A DNA stretch of 64,000 nt from positions 1,922,001 through 1,986,000 of the forward strand of contig NZ_JAHCDN010000001.1 in the NCBI RefSeq assembly GCF_018413605.1, given 5' to 3'. This document shows positions 55,572-63,715 of this stretch, piece by piece. How positions within the stretch are numbered: position 1 is the stretch's first letter; each line of letters starts with the position of its first letter. This DNA is from Variovorax sp. PCZ-1. GTDB lineage: Bacteria > Pseudomonadota > Gammaproteobacteria > Burkholderiales > Burkholderiaceae_C. The notes beneath the pieces were generated by a model. It was given only the letters and a program-made list of their open reading frames with translations. It was not told the origin of the DNA and made no database searches. The translations under genes were made by a program, and so were the position numbers.

Positions 55572-55635
55572 GAAGTAAAAATGGCATGTCTGCGGCGTAT
55601 TTAATGTGCAGGGCGCTATTAAATATATAGCAATT
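55572..55635 (-). repeat. Dispersed repeat copy 18 (reverse, diverged)
   Basis: On the minus strand: TATATATTTAATAGCGCC, CTGCACA, TTAAATACGCCGCAGACATG, CCATTTTTACTT. All blocks are recognisable but several positions differ. Lies between the rplY terminator and map. Confidence 0.7.
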
Positions 55636-55662
55636 GTATCTAGAAACGATGCGCGCCAATCG

Positions 55663-56457
55663 TTAAACTGGCGTGTACCCACCCGTACCTTCAGGCCAAG
55701 CCGTGAGCACTTCATAACCAGAAGGCGTCACAGCCACCATGTGTTCCCATTGAGCAGACAAGGAACTGTCCTTCGTCACGACTGTCCACCCATCAGCCAA
55801 CTGCTTCGTCTCGCGTCTACCTGCATTTAGCATCGGTTCGATCGTAAAAATCATACCTGCTTCCAGCTTGAGCCCATGGCCGCGCAGCCCATAGTGCAGC
55901 ACTTGAAGGTCTTCGTGGTAAACCTGTCCAATGCCGTGCCCACAATAATCGCGCACCACACTAAAACGTTCTCTGTGAGCAACCGACTGGATTGCATGGC
56001 CAATATCACCGAGAGTCGCTCCAGGCTTGACTTGGTGAATTCCAGCCAACATCGCCTCGTACGTGGTCTCAACCAAGCGCCGCGCCAACATACTAGGCTC
56101 TCCAACGAAGTACATGCGGCCAGTGTCACCGAACCAACCATCCTTTATGACTGCGACATCAATATTAACGATATCGCCATTTTTGAGAATCTTGTCTGGC
56201 GAAGGAATGCCATGGCACACCACTTGATTGACAGAGGTAAGGATGGTTTTGGGGTAGTCAAGATAGCCCACATTGGCAGGCGTGGCACCTTGGACATTAA
56301 CGATGTAGTGGTTGCAGATTTTGTCTAGCGCATCAGTACTCACGTCTGGTACAACATGCGGCGCGATCATGCTCAGAACCTCGGCCGCAAGCTGGCCAGC
56401 CCGTCGCGACATGGCTATCTCATCTGCGGATTTGATGATAATGCCCTGCGCCATCAA
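55663..56457 (-). CDS. map: Methionine aminopeptidase, type I (ParD-like-linked copy)
   Basis: A 264-residue metalloprotease that removes N-terminal Met. Metal ligands appear in the expected motifs: NIDVAVIKDGWFGDTGRMYF (two Asp), YCGHGIGQVYHEDLQV (His) and FTIEPMLNAG (Glu), with a final Glu in SAQWEHMVAVT. The start overlaps the stop of the ParD-like gene by four bases. MetAP genes are usually near rpsB; the ParD-like neighbour suggests this is a second copy or a relocated one. In many proteobacteria this ParD_like-map pair is conserved. Confidence 0.93.
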   Translation of the reverse strand: MMAQGIIIKSADEIAMSRRAGQLAAEVLSMIAPHVVPDVSTDALDKICNHYIVNVQGATPANVGYLDYPKTILTSVNQVVCHGIPSPDKILKNGDIVNIDVAVIKDGWFGDTGRMYFVGEPSMLARRLVETTYEAMLAGIHQVKPGATLGDIGHAIQSVAHRERFSVVRDYCGHGIGQVYHEDLQVLHYGLRGHGLKLEAGMIFTIEPMLNAGRRETKQLADGWTVVTKDSSLSAQWEHMVAVTPSGYEVLTAWPEGTGGYTPV

Positions 56458-56708
56458 TGCTTCCCAGCAGAAGCAGCCCTAGACTTTACAAGCTGACCTG
56501 TGGCCGCTCCGATGATATCCAGTCCACCCGAGAGTTCGGCTTGTATCAGCAATTGGCAGATTTCCCGATAGTCTAAATCTGGATGCATCTCGGTCAGCAT
56601 ACCGATACGCATCCAGTGCTCTGCCTGCGCATTGATGGACCTGCTGAGGGCATTTCCCGCCACACGAAGGTTCTCATGCATTTGATCTGAAATTTTTACG
56701 ATGCCCAT
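56454..56708 (-). CDS. ParD-like antitoxin-family protein
   Basis: An 84-residue protein: MGIVKISDQMHENLRVAGNA, SRSINAQAEHWMRIGMLTEM and the C-terminal HPDLDYREICQLLIQAEL fit the ParD_like (PF11903-type) family, a ribbon-helix-helix relative of ParD. No ParE-type toxin is adjacent; instead the gene overlaps map by four bases. Its promoter region is A/T-rich with short palindromes that could be self-operators. Whether the pair works as a toxin-antitoxin-like or regulatory module is unknown. Confidence 0.87.
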   Translation of the reverse strand: MGIVKISDQMHENLRVAGNALSRSINAQAEHWMRIGMLTEMHPDLDYREICQLLIQAELSGGLDIIGAATGQLVKSRAASAGKH

Positions 56709-56710
56709 GA

Positions 56711-56747
56711 TGATAATTATACGAAATATATACGATACATGTATGTT
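56711..56747. promoter_or_regulatory. Possible operator/promoter of the ParD-like-map operon
   Basis: A/T-rich stretch with two TATACGA(A/T) direct units (TATACGAAATATATACGAT) and the palindrome ATACATGTAT, directly upstream of the ParD-like start codon (56708). Autorepression by a ribbon-helix-helix protein would fit; this is inference from position. Confidence 0.5.
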
Positions 56748-56781
56748 TTATTTTGCATTAACAAGCATTGAGATTTCAAAG

Positions 56782-56804
56782 CTAAAGCGCATTGCGCTTT
56801 AGCA
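56782..56804. other. Perfect 23-bp palindromic hairpin
   Basis: GCTAAAGCGCA and TGCGCTTTAGC, 11-bp arms around one base. It lies between the ParD-like promoter and the dehydratase gene. No strong T-run follows in either direction, so it may be a weak terminator or a binding site. The rest of 56805-56935 shows nothing recognisable. Confidence 0.6.
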
Positions 56805-56935
56805 AAAACGTGTTTGAGCGCAGTGAGTTGTTTTTGCAGCCTTTGAAAGCGACTACTGCAGATGCTGCGTCGAAGGCGTCCCTGCTCTAGGCGCAGGCGC
56901 ACATCGCGTAGCTTGTCGCGAGTTGAGAATTATGA

Positions 56936-56990
56936 GTGCAACAAGCACTTCGCCGGCAAATAAACTGCGCAGAGTGCTATCAAATAAAGA
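56936..56990 (-). repeat. Dispersed repeat copy 19 (reverse), after the dehydratase gene
   Basis: On the minus strand: TTGATAGCACTCTGCGCAG, TTTATTTGCCGGCGAA, GTGCTTGTTGC. A clear core with a diverged tail, adjacent to the stop codon at 56994. Confidence 0.87.
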
Positions 56991-56993
56991 GCG

Positions 56994-58184
56994 TTAAGGC
57001 TTCTTACCTACTTCAAACCGCTCACGCGTCCAAGCCTGCGCCTGTTCACTCAATGTAAAACCTAAACCAGGTCGCGAAGGCAGCCACATACGGCCATCTT
57101 TCAAAGTGAGTTGCTCATTGAAAAGTGGCGTGAGCCATTCGAAATGCTCTAGCCATCCTTCGCGGGCATAGGCGGCCACCAGAGGTAGATGGATTTCCAT
57201 CGAGAAATGCGGAGCGATCATTCGGCCTTTGAGGTCAGCTAACTGCATGATCTGCAAGAAGGGCGTGATGCCGCCCACGCGAGGTGCGTCAGGTTGAATG
57301 AAATCTGTGCCGGCTTCGATCAATTGCACATGCTCGTTGAAGCTGGTGAGCATTTCACCCGTGGCTATCGGTGCATCAAAGCGTTGCGCCAGCTCGCCGT
57401 GGCCTTCAAAATCCATCGCATCCAGCGGCTCTTCGATCCAAGTGAGATCGTATTCTTCCAAAGCGCGGCAGGCACGCACGGCCTTCAAGCGATCCCATTG
57501 CTGATTCGCATCCACCATCAGCGGGAAACCATCGCCGAGCAACTTGCGCACGCTGCTCACGCGCTCAATATCCACTTTCAAATCTGGATGCCCCACTTTG
57601 AGCTTGATGCCGCCAATGCCGCTCTCACGAGAGACTTCAACATTCTTCAAAACCTGATCCAGCGGCGTGCTGAAGAAGCCGCCGGAGGTGTTGTAGCACT
57701 GAACACTCTCTCGATGACTGCCCAAGAGCTTAGCCAGCGGCAGATTTGCGCGCTTGGCCTTCATATCCCATAGCGCAATATCAAAAGGCGAAATCGCTTG
57801 GCTCGTCATGCCGCTGCGCCCCATGCTCGCGCCTGCCCACATGAGCTTCGTCCACAAACGGGCGATGTCGTTCGGGTCTTCGCTAATCAAATTCGGAGCA
57901 ATCTCTTTCGCATGTGCGTAGAGGCCAGGGCCGCCTGCCCGCTTGCTGTAGCCAAAGCCCATGCCTTGGTGACCATCGCGCGTGGTAATCTCGCAGAAGA
58001 TGAAGGCAATCTCCGTCATCGGCTTTTGCCGCCCGGTGAGCACCTTCGCATCGCTCACGGGTGTCGCAAGTGGAAGGATCGTCAATTGCAAAGCGATATG
58101 TGCAATGCGATCACCTGCGTCTTGAGCGGTTTCTTGTATCACGCTTTTGTAGGAGACGTGACTTGATTCAACAGCTTGATTCAT
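56994..58184 (-). CDS. Galactarate/talarate dehydratase-type enolase-superfamily enzyme
   Basis: A 396-residue mandelate-racemase-subgroup enzyme. Catalytic residues fall where L-talarate/galactarate dehydratase has them: the KxK base pair at Lys194/Lys196 (GGIKLKVG), metal ligands Asp225 (MVDANQQW), Glu251 (IEEPLD) and Glu277 (TGEML), and His326 (PHFSMEIH). It would dehydrate galactarate (or a related aldarate) to 5-keto-4-deoxy-glucarate, the substrate of kdgD at the window's right edge. It is the last gene of the uronate operon, 10 bp after the TRAP large permease. Exact sugar-acid specificity is inferred. Confidence 0.85.
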   Translation of the reverse strand: MNQAVESSHVSYKSVIQETAQDAGDRIAHIALQLTILPLATPVSDAKVLTGRQKPMTEIAFIFCEITTRDGHQGMGFGYSKRAGGPGLYAHAKEIAPNLISEDPNDIARLWTKLMWAGASMGRSGMTSQAISPFDIALWDMKAKRANLPLAKLLGSHRESVQCYNTSGGFFSTPLDQVLKNVEVSRESGIGGIKLKVGHPDLKVDIERVSSVRKLLGDGFPLMVDANQQWDRLKAVRACRALEEYDLTWIEEPLDAMDFEGHGELAQRFDAPIATGEMLTSFNEHVQLIEAGTDFIQPDAPRVGGITPFLQIMQLADLKGRMIAPHFSMEIHLPLVAAYAREGWLEHFEWLTPLFNEQLTLKDGRMWLPSRPGLGFTLSEQAQAWTRERFEVGKKP

Positions 58185-58194
58185 GAAATAAAAA

Positions 58195-59490
58195 TTATTT
58201 GGCCAAGATCATATTTGGCAGCCAAAGCGAAAATGCGGGTACATAAGTGACCAGCATCAAACAGGCCAATAATGCCCCATAGAAAGGCCAGATTGAGCGC
58301 ATCACTTCGCTCACTGATATTCGCCCAATGGCACAACCTACAAACTGCGTCGTGCCTACGGGTGGTGTGTTCAGACCGAGCGCACAGTTCAGCAAAATCA
58401 TCACGCCGAACTGACTCGGATCCATGCCAAACTTTTGGCAAATCGGCAAGAAGATGGGCGTGCAGATCAGCAGCGTAGGTGCCATATCCAAAAACGTGCC
58501 CAAGACGAACAGCAACACATTGACCATCAAGAAAATCAGCCAAGGGTTTTGCGTGATGGAGCTCATCAGATCGCCTGTGCGCTGAGGCACTTCATACAGC
58601 GCGAGGAAGTAGGCGAAGGCAGCTGAGATACCGATCAGAAACAGCACCACGCCGGTAGTTTTGCAAGCCTTGGCGCATGAGGCAATGAAATCGCGCCAAG
58701 ACAGAGAGCGGTAAACGAGGATCGTGACCAGCAAAGCCCAGAGCACAGCCGTGGCAGCAGACTCTGTGGCCGTGAACACGCCAGACAAAATGCCCACCAA
58801 GATAATGACCACCACCAGCATGCCAGGCAGCGCAGCAATAAAGCTACTGCCCACCTCGCCCCAGCCCGCAAATGCGCCACGCGTGGGATAGCCGCGCTTG
58901 ATGGCCACGCCATAGGCCGCCAAGAGATTCATCACTGTGAGAATCACCGCCGGGATGATGCAGGCCAAGATCATGTTGAGCACGTTCACTGAGGCTAAGC
59001 CTGCCGTGGCCAAAGTGTAGAGAATCAAATTGTGACTTGTGGGCATGAGCGCACCGACCAAAGAGGCATGGGTCGTGACGTTCACCGCATAGTCGGTGTC
59101 ATAGCCCTCTTTTTTCATCAAGGGAATCATCACCGAGCCCATGGCCGACACATCAGCCACCGGCGAGCCTGCCACGCCGCCAAAGATGGTGCAGCCCACC
59201 ACGTTGGACATGCCCAACCCGCCGCGCACATGCCCGACCAAGCTGTTGGCAAAGCGCACGATGCGCTGCGCCACACCGCCGTGCAGCATCAGCTCACCCG
59301 CAAAAATGAAAAATGGAATGGCGAGGAAGGAGAAGATTTGCATACCCCCCACCATTTTTTGGAAGACCACCGCAACCGGCAGCCCCGCCACTACGATCGT
59401 GAGTACCGAGGCCAAGCCAATGGCAAATGCCACTGGTACGCCAATCAGCAAGAGCAGCGCGAAACTCACGCCAAGAACAGTCAACTCCAT
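58195..59490 (-). CDS. dctM: TRAP transporter large membrane subunit (DctM type)
   Basis: A 431-residue protein with about 12 membrane segments and DctM family motifs (IPFFIFAGELMLHGGVAQRI, GSPVADVSAMGSVMIPLMKK, MDPSQFGVMILLNCALGLNT PPVG, quoted in parts). With DctQ and DctP it forms a sodium-driven carboxylate importer. It overlaps dctQ by 10 bp. Neighbouring uronate dehydrogenase and aldarate dehydratase genes suggest hexuronates or aldarates as substrate. Confidence 0.93.
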   Translation of the reverse strand: MELTVLGVSFALLLLIGVPVAFAIGLASVLTIVVAGLPVAVVFQKMVGGMQIFSFLAIPFFIFAGELMLHGGVAQRIVRFANSLVGHVRGGLGMSNVVGCTIFGGVAGSPVADVSAMGSVMIPLMKKEGYDTDYAVNVTTHASLVGALMPTSHNLILYTLATAGLASVNVLNMILACIIPAVILTVMNLLAAYGVAIKRGYPTRGAFAGWGEVGSSFIAALPGMLVVVIILVGILSGVFTATESAATAVLWALLVTILVYRSLSWRDFIASCAKACKTTGVVLFLIGISAAFAYFLALYEVPQRTGDLMSSITQNPWLIFLMVNVLLFVLGTFLDMAPTLLICTPIFLPICQKFGMDPSQFGVMILLNCALGLNTPPVGTTQFVGCAIGRISVSEVMRSIWPFYGALLACLMLVTYVPAFSLWLPNMILAK

Positions 59491-59969
59491 GCTGGCACCA
59501 CTTCCTTGCCCTGCAGCAGAGCGATTACATGCTCAATACAAAACAGCACAATCAACACTCCCGCGATCACTAAGGGCAAATAATCCATGCCAGAGGGAAT
59601 CGCCAACATAGGTTTTTGATCATTCCATTTGAGCGTCGTCCATTTGTAGCCGTTGTAGGCCATGAGTGCGCCAAAGGTGCCGACCAAGATATGAATCAAG
59701 ATTTCCAGTTTGAGCCGCATCCACTCTGGCAACAAGACGATGATGGAATCCATGCCAATATGCCCCGCATCGCGCACGCCCACAGCCACGCCAAGCGCAG
59801 TGATGTAGAGCACGAGCAGTAAGGCCAGCGCTTCGGCCCAAGTGGGCGTGTCATTGAGGATATAGCGCCCGATCACTTGGTATTGCACGCAAGCAATCAG
59901 CACGATGAGGCCGACGACAGCGATCATCAAGCTCAGCTTAGACAGCGCAGCACAGAAGCGGGTGTACAT
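59481..59969 (-). CDS. dctQ: TRAP transporter small membrane subunit (DctQ type)
   Basis: A 162-residue protein with four helices, started at MYTRFCAALSKLSLM (ATG 59967-59969, preceded by GGGAG) rather than 15 codons earlier. VIGRYILNDTPTWAEALALL and VGVRDAGHIGMDSI are DctQ family motifs. It overlaps dctM by 10 bp. The 74-bp gap to dctP upstream contains a hairpin that may lower permease expression relative to the binding protein. Confidence 0.9.
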   Translation of the reverse strand: MYTRFCAALSKLSLMIAVVGLIVLIACVQYQVIGRYILNDTPTWAEALALLLVLYITALGVAVGVRDAGHIGMDSIIVLLPEWMRLKLEILIHILVGTFGALMAYNGYKWTTLKWNDQKPMLAIPSGMDYLPLVIAGVLIVLFCIEHVIALLQGKEVVPAWS

Positions 59970-59991
59970 GAATGGCTCCCAGAAAAACAAA

Positions 59992-60032
59992 CAGCACCTC
60001 AGCCCAAACCTCAACTCTTTGCCGAGGTGCTG
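59992..60032 (-). terminator. Intercistronic hairpin in the TRAP operon
   Basis: CAGCACCTC and GAGGTGCTG are perfect 9-bp arms around a 23-nt loop, followed on the minus strand by a T-rich stretch (TTTGTTTTTC). It lies between dctP and dctQ. It may act as a partial terminator or mRNA stabiliser so that the binding protein is made in excess. Confidence 0.65.
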
Positions 60033-60043
60033 GTGGCTTCAAC

Positions 60044-61012
60044 TTAGCGTGTGTCTTGCACAGCTTTGACCAAGCGCTTGAGATCAGGCGTATTGGCAAA
60101 TCGGTCATACACCGGGGCCATCACGTCTTGGAAGGATTTTTTATCGACTTCGACGATCTCCGTTCCTGCTGCTTTGACCATGTCAAACTCTTTCTTCTCG
60201 TAAGCAGCCCATGCCTTGCGGTTGAAATCCACAGAAGCCTTGGCTGCAGCGCGCACCATGTCTTGCTCTGCTTTGGGTAATTTGTCCCACACTATTTTTG
60301 AGAAGAGCAACACTTCAGGCGCCATGGAGTGTTCGGTCTTGTTGTAAAACTTAGCCACTTCGAAATGACGGAAGCCTGAGCCATAGGACGGGTAGTTGTT
60401 TTCTGCAGCATCGACCAAACCCGTTCGTAGCGCGGTAACGACTTCAGCAATCGGCATCGGCGTAGGGTTCGCACCCATTGCGGCAGTCACAGCCACCCAA
60501 AGGTCAGACTGCTGCACGCGGATCTTCATGCCTTTGGTGTCAGCCACAGTTCTCACGGCTTTCTTGCTGTAGATCGAGCGTGAGCCTGAGTCGTAGTAGG
60601 CCAAGACGATGAAGCCTTGGGCTTCGCAGTCTTTGGCAATCTCGTCACCCACTGGGCCATCAAGCACTTTGTGCAAATGATCCACCGAGCGAAACAAGAA
60701 AGGGAGCACAGGAATATTCGTCTTGGCGCAGATGGAGTTCATCGGGCTGATGTTCACGCGCGTCATATCCAACGCGCCAATCTTCACCTGATCAATCGTC
60801 TCTTTCTCAGAGCCTAAAGCGCCCTTGTTGAAGACTTTCACGGAGTGTTTGCCGCCAGAGAGTTTTTTCAGCTCGTCACTCATGAAGCGCACGGATGTGA
60901 CTGTCGGATAGTCGTCCGAATTGTGCACGTCTGATGATTTGAATTCAACAGCTTGTGCAGACATGCTTAGCAATGCCACAGTGGCCGCAATCAAGGTGGG
61001 AATGAACTTCAT
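60044..61012 (-). CDS. dctP: TRAP transporter substrate-binding protein (DctP type)
   Basis: A 322-residue periplasmic protein with a signal peptide ([20 protein letters not shown], cleavage after AQA), started at ATG 61010-61012 behind an AGGAGA ribosome-binding site. DctP features include the Arg-bearing segment [20 protein letters not shown], a usual carboxylate clamp, and [20 protein letters not shown]. It delivers a sugar acid to the DctQM permease. The uronate/aldarate enzymes on either side suggest galacturonate, glucuronate or aldarate; specificity is inferred. Confidence 0.93.
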   Translation of the reverse strand: MKFIPTLIAATVALLSMSAQAVEFKSSDVHNSDDYPTVTSVRFMSDELKKLSGGKHSVKVFNKGALGSEKETIDQVKIGALDMTRVNISPMNSICAKTNIPVLPFLFRSVDHLHKVLDGPVGDEIAKDCEAQGFIVLAYYDSGSRSIYSKKAVRTVADTKGMKIRVQQSDLWVAVTAAMGANPTPMPIAEVVTALRTGLVDAAENNYPSYGSGFRHFEVAKFYNKTEHSMAPEVLLFSKIVWDKLPKAEQDMVRAAAKASVDFNRKAWAAYEKKEFDMVKAAGTEIVEVDKKSFQDVMAPVYDRFANTPDLKRLVKAVQDTR

Positions 61013-61028
61013 GGTTTGTCTCCTAGGG

Positions 61029-61919
61029 TTAAAGCAAGGCGGGTTGAAAAACGGGCTCTGGAATACCTTGCGCACCAGGGCGCAAAGCAAATACGCCGCC
61101 AGCTAAGTGCTGGTCTGATAAATCCATATTAGCGGGGCGAATGGATGTGACATACAGGGTTTTCATGTCTGCGCCGCCAAATGAGCACATGCTGGGCTTC
61201 TTGACGGGCACTGCGAGCGATTGATCCAGCTTGCCATCTGGTGTAAAGCGATGAACCAGGCCAGCATCATTGCCGCAGATCCAGTAGCAGCCATCGGTGT
61301 CTAAGGCTGCACCGTCTGGCCGGCCAGGCAGATGCGTCATGTCTACAAATACGCGCTGGTTGAATGGTGTGCCGCTGGCGGTATCGTAATCAAAGGCCCA
61401 GATCAGTTGAGAATTGGGATGCGAATCGCTCAGATACATGGTTTGCCCATCGGGGCTGAAAGCCATGCCATTGGGCGTGAACAGGCCACGCATCATGGGT
61501 CTTAAATCGCTCTTATTTTCATAGCACACCACGCAGCCCTCTTGCCGGCTATCTGGCATATTCATCAGCATCGTGCCCGCAAGAAAACGCCCTTGCCTGT
61601 CACAGCGACCATCGTTGAAACGCATGCCTTGCGCGGCATGCTCAATACTTGCAAGCTTGGCCTCATACATACTGCCATTTGCTTGAGGCTGGAGATGGAA
61701 CACACCGCTTTCCATGCCTGCGATGAATCCACCAGAGGCATGCATAGCAATGCAGCCGATCATCTCACTCGCATGCCAGGTTTTCACGCCCAGCCCCGGC
61801 TTCAATTGGTGCAATGCTTTGGCAGGAATATCCACCCAATACAAGGCCTGCTCTGTGGCATGCCAGAGCGGGCTCTCGCCCACAGCATTTTTTGCATCGA
61901 CAAGAAGCTCTGTTTGCAT
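61029..61919 (-). CDS. SMP-30/gluconolactonase family lactonase
   Basis: A 296-residue six-bladed propeller started at [20 protein letters not shown] (ATG 61917-61919). The metal-site Glu in GESPLW, the [15 protein letters not shown] segment and the later Asn/Asp in [12 protein letters not shown] and [13 protein letters not shown] are SMP-30 family features. In this setting it would hydrolyse the aldarolactone made by uronate dehydrogenase. Seven bases separate it from udh. Residues about 120-138 ([18 protein letters not shown]) are encoded by a dispersed-repeat copy. Confidence 0.88.
   Translation of the reverse strand: MQTELLVDAKNAVGESPLWHATEQALYWVDIPAKALHQLKPGLGVKTWHASEMIGCIAMHASGGFIAGMESGVFHLQPQANGSMYEAKLASIEHAAQGMRFNDGRCDRQGRFLAGTMLMNMPDSRQEGCVVCYENKSDLRPMMRGLFTPNGMAFSPDGQTMYLSDSHPNSQLIWAFDYDTASGTPFNQRVFVDMTHLPGRPDGAALDTDGCYWICGNDAGLVHRFTPDGKLDQSLAVPVKKPSMCSFGGADMKTLYVTSIRPANMDLSDQHLAGGVFALRPGAQGIPEPVFQPALL
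61506..61562 (+). repeat. Dispersed repeat copy 20, inside the lactonase gene
   Basis: CTTATTTTCATAGCACACCA, CGCAG, CCCTCTTGCCGGC, TATCTGGCATATTCAT. Block order and spacing match the consensus. It is antisense to the gene and read in frame in a loop before [11 protein letters not shown]. Confidence 0.75.
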
Positions 61920-61926
61920 GGTTTTT

Positions 61927-62769
61927 TCAGAGAGTCTCGAACGGACCCGCTTTGACGAAAGCGCCGCCTTGATAAATGCGCACCGGATCATCTTCTGCTA
62001 AAGGCGGCACGCTTTCCGCCTTCGCACGGAAACGCTCAGAGTTGTCTTGCGGCTTGAAGCCCAGATGCGCGGCTTGGCTGTTGTCCCACCACTTATCGCG
62101 GTTGTCTGATGCGCCATACACAATCGCGTGGCCGAGCTTGGGGGCAAAGAGGCAGCAGCGAATCAACTCCGTCAAATCTCGGTAGCTCAGCCAAGTAATG
62201 AGCATACGACGATCTTTGGCTTCTGGAAATGAGGAACCAATGCGAAGGCAAGCCGTTTCGATGCCATAGCGATCAAAGTAAAAACGGGAGAGGTCTTCGC
62301 CGAAAGATTTAGACAAGCCGTAGTAGCCATCAGGCCGCTTGGCACAATTCGCATCAATCACCTCACCCTGCTTGTGAAAACCAATCACATGGTTAGAGCT
62401 TGCAAACACGATGCGCTTCACGCCATGCCGTCTCGCGCCTTCGTAGAGATGAAACACGCCTTTGATATTCGCTTCCAAGATTTGCTCAAAAGAGTGTTCA
62501 GTAGAAAGCCCGCCCATGTGAACGATGGCATCACAGCCTTTGACCAATTCATCCACAGCAGCTTTATCTGCCAAATCGCAAACCACAGATTCTTCATGCG
62601 CTTTCAAAGCATCCAACTCTTTCAGATCCGAAAGCCTCATGCTCTGCGCAAATGGCATCAAACTCTCGCGCAAAACCCGGCCCAAGCCACCCGCCGCCCC
62701 TGTCAACAGCAATCGCTTGACTTTCGAGGCAGAGCTAGGGAGAATAGAATCAGAGTTGTTAGAGGTCAT
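61927..62769 (-). CDS. udh: Uronate dehydrogenase
   Basis: A 280-residue NAD-dependent SDR. The Rossmann motif is TGAAGGLG (23-30) and the catalytic YxxxK is Tyr150/Lys154 (YYGLSKSFGEDL); ASSNHVIGF and RIGSSFPEAKDRRMLITWLS, LTELIRCC are uronate-dehydrogenase-like. It oxidises galacturonate or glucuronate to the aldarolactone. First gene of the six-gene minus-strand operon and divergent from a GntR regulator over a 53-bp gap with a short palindrome. Confidence 0.92.
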   Translation of the reverse strand: MTSNNSDSILPSSASKVKRLLLTGAAGGLGRVLRESLMPFAQSMRLSDLKELDALKAHEESVVCDLADKAAVDELVKGCDAIVHMGGLSTEHSFEQILEANIKGVFHLYEGARRHGVKRIVFASSNHVIGFHKQGEVIDANCAKRPDGYYGLSKSFGEDLSRFYFDRYGIETACLRIGSSFPEAKDRRMLITWLSYRDLTELIRCCLFAPKLGHAIVYGASDNRDKWWDNSQAAHLGFKPQDNSERFRAKAESVPPLAEDDPVRIYQGGAFVKAGPFETL

Positions 62770-62776
62770 ACAACTT

Positions 62777-62791
62777 ATTCTAAAACAGAAT
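62777..62791. promoter_or_regulatory. Operator candidate between udh and gntR
   Basis: ATTCTAAAACAGAAT, 5-bp arms around 5 bp, in the 53-bp divergent gap between udh and the GntR gene. Its location suggests control by the GntR regulator; it differs from the palindrome before kdgD. Confidence 0.5.
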
Positions 62792-62822
62792 CTTATTTCT
62801 TAACTAGTGCAAACCCGTAGCA

Positions 62823-63581
62823 ATGCCGAATTCCAGTGTTTCGTCCGTTCATGAACTCACCCGCACATTGCGCAAAACTCGCAGCTTAGCGCTTGATTTG
62901 GTCGATGCCCTGACCGCGCGGATTCGCTCGGGCACATACGCACTTGGCTCGCGCCTGCCCACTGAGGCAGAGATCATTGATGAGTTTGGCGTGAGCCGCA
63001 CCGTGGTGCGCGATGCGATCTCTCGGCTACAGACCACGGGGCTGATCGTCACGCGCCATGGCATCGGCAGCTTTGTGCAAAAGCAAGGCAGTGATGCAGG
63101 CTTCAAGGTCAACCCAGAGCAGCTCAAAACACTGCGCGAGATCGTTGGCTTGCTGGAGCTTCGCATCGGCTTGGAAACCGAAGCTGCAGCGCTGGCCGCC
63201 ATGCGCCGCACTGAGGAGAATTTGAGCAAGATGCGTGCTTTTTTGGATCAATTCTCTCAAGCCATTTCGCTGGGTGGCGATGGTGTGGAAGCGGATTACG
63301 CCTTCCATGCAGAATTAGCACGCGCCACACAAAACAATCACTTCTCCCAACTTTTTGAATCTCTGGGTTCAGGCCAAATCCCCCGAGCTAAACTGCCTGC
63401 CACCCAACTCTCCGAGCAGCGCCAAGCCTATCTGCGCACCATTCATTTGGAGCACGAGAGCATCTATCAAGCGATCGCGCAACAAGACAGCGAAAGCGCC
63501 AGAGCAGCCATGCGCATTCATCTTGGTAACAGCCGCGAACGTCGCCGACAAGCTGCTGAATCTCTCCAATCGGGCGGTTGA
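62823..63581 (+). CDS. GntR/FadR-family regulator of the uronate locus
   Basis: A 252-residue FadR-type regulator. The winged HTH is at about residues 22-90 (GSRLPTEAEIIDEFGVSRTV, VRDAISRLQTTGLIVTRHG) and the FCD helical sensor at about 105-235 (GLLELRIGLETEAAALAAMR, DYAFHAELARATQNNHFSQL, with His residues usual for a metal/ligand site). It lies between the divergent udh operon and kdgD, so it probably represses both until a sugar acid binds. Ligand inferred, not shown. Confidence 0.92.
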   Translation: MPNSSVSSVHELTRTLRKTRSLALDLVDALTARIRSGTYALGSRLPTEAEIIDEFGVSRTVVRDAISRLQTTGLIVTRHGIGSFVQKQGSDAGFKVNPEQLKTLREIVGLLELRIGLETEAAALAAMRRTEENLSKMRAFLDQFSQAISLGGDGVEADYAFHAELARATQNNHFSQLFESLGSGQIPRAKLPATQLSEQRQAYLRTIHLEHESIYQAIAQQDSESARAAMRIHLGNSRERRRQAAESLQSGG

Positions 63582-63674
63582 GTTTTCTCACCCTGGTCAG
63601 CTTGAGCTGGCTCTTTGTCGGGCGCTGATGCCGGCTCACTATTGCAAATTTTTTGGGTTTTTCCTAGATAGGTT

Positions 63675-63688
63675 GTATGATGACATAC
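63675..63688. promoter_or_regulatory. Operator candidate upstream of kdgD
   Basis: GTATG-ATGA-CATAC, perfect 5-bp arms, 28 bp before the kdgD start codon; it includes TGT-N5-ACA, compatible with FadR-type GntR operators. Confidence 0.55.
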
Positions 63689-63715
63689 CTATTCGAACGA
63701 TTTTCTGGAGAATTC

